A program made the position numbers and the translations under genes. Under the pieces are notes generated by a model that saw only the letters and a program-made list of their open reading frames with translations, searched no databases and had not been told where the DNA came from. Positions 41,262 to 41,610 of a stretch of DNA of 41,610 bases are shown here, piece after piece; the stretch's first letter is position 1; each line of letters begins with the position of its first letter. Source of the stretch: Hydnum rufescens UP504 (lineage: Eukaryota; Basidiomycota; Agaricomycetes; Cantharellales; Hydnaceae); the NCBI GenBank assembly GCA_014904985.1, contig MU129100.1:23881-65490 (forward strand), given 5' to 3'.

Positions 41262-41610
41262 CCCCCAAGTGTACACCCAGGGCCCCTGTCCCTCTGGTGG
41301 CCCCCTCCTACCCCCTCCCCCACCCTTGAGTTGGTCTGGGGCAGGGGTGCCCCCTCTTGTTGGCACTGGTGCTGGTAATGGCAACCTGGATTATGTAATC
41401 AATTAGGTAATATGTATATTAGTAATTTAGGTATTATATAATATATTTAATTATATCATCAACTAATTATGTAATTAATATTATGTAATATTATTGTTTG
41501 CACAATTATGTCACTGCTTTTTTGGGTGCATTACATAATTCCTATTTAGGATATTAGGCAATTGGACAGGTCGGCCAGTGGTTATGCAGAGTTATTACAC
41601 CGGGGTTAAA
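41262..41610. other. Right end: C-rich then very AT-rich sequence
   Basis: After the last 3' splice site there is a C-rich stretch (GGCCCCTGTCCCTCTGG) and then ~130 bp of AT-rich sequence built from ATTATGTAAT-like palindromic words. No gene or bounding inverted repeat of block 2 is visible before the window ends. Confidence 0.4.

Noticed and set aside
41150..41610. Replication origin or centromere from the AT-rich tail
   Set aside because: High AT content alone; no motif or size that would support either.

Overview
This is a transposon-rich piece of fungal nuclear DNA, most likely from an agaricomycete basidiomycete. Supporting this are a many-intron PDR-type ABC transporter with short GT...AG introns and CTAAC branch points, a tandem pair of a hypothetical gene family I recall as common in mushroom genomes, a KDZ (Kyakuja-Dileera-Zisupton) transposase relic and Ty1/copia relics. 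All assignments come from reading the sequence; nothing was searched.

Layout. (1) 1-7.0 kb: a damaged Ty1/copia locus with three LTRs and two 3'-half internal regions. An ~810-bp non-copia segment occurs twice, almost identically. (2) 7.0-9.2 kb: a long perfect-looking palindrome in an AGGTTCAGG-rich element, then a 21-bp-repeat (7-residue) ORF broken by one TGA. (3) 9.2-24.2 kb: a gene island with more balanced base composition. It holds one apparently intact full-size PDR ABC transporter (minus strand), unassigned sequence with a 100-bp hairpin, and two head-to-tail copies of a predicted nucleotidyltransferase-fold gene. The 18.9-20.8 kb copy is a pseudogene with an internal deletion and a 531-bp hAT-like MITE. 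The 21.2-24.2 kb copy is nearly complete. (4) 24.2-29.1 kb: a TA-flanked 505-bp MITE and a decayed KDZ transposase. (5) 29.3-31.9 kb: degenerate ~340-385-bp tandem repeats with erratic homopolymer runs. (6) 33.0-41.3 kb: the remarkable part, described next.

The 33-41 kb region is built from about 18-20 iterated exon-intron modules. Each intron-like segment (about 90-118 nt, mostly GT...AG with CTAAC/CTAAT near the 3' end) carries a near-perfect 13-16-bp hairpin (hairpin A, 22 copies) between the 5' splice site and the branch point. Each exon-like segment ends in a second hairpin (hairpin B, 23 copies) a few bases upstream of the 5' splice site. The modules form two blocks. In each block a left arm reads on the minus strand and a right arm on the plus strand, diverging from a central palindrome at ~35,875 and ~40,057. 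Block 1 is also bounded by ~91-bp inverted repeats. Compensatory changes in hairpin A stems argue that pairing itself is maintained. Exons in several modules share a P-N-[E/D] repeat in one frame, so translation is plausible but is broken in other modules. I know of no described system with this organisation.

Two cautions. Several differences between duplicate copies are single-base homopolymer or neighbour-duplication indels, which look like unpolished long-read consensus, so some frameshifts may not be real. Also, the in-frame stops in the better copia copy are all TGA where Arg is expected (CGA to TGA), a CpG-type C-to-T decay that recurs in exons of the hairpin array.
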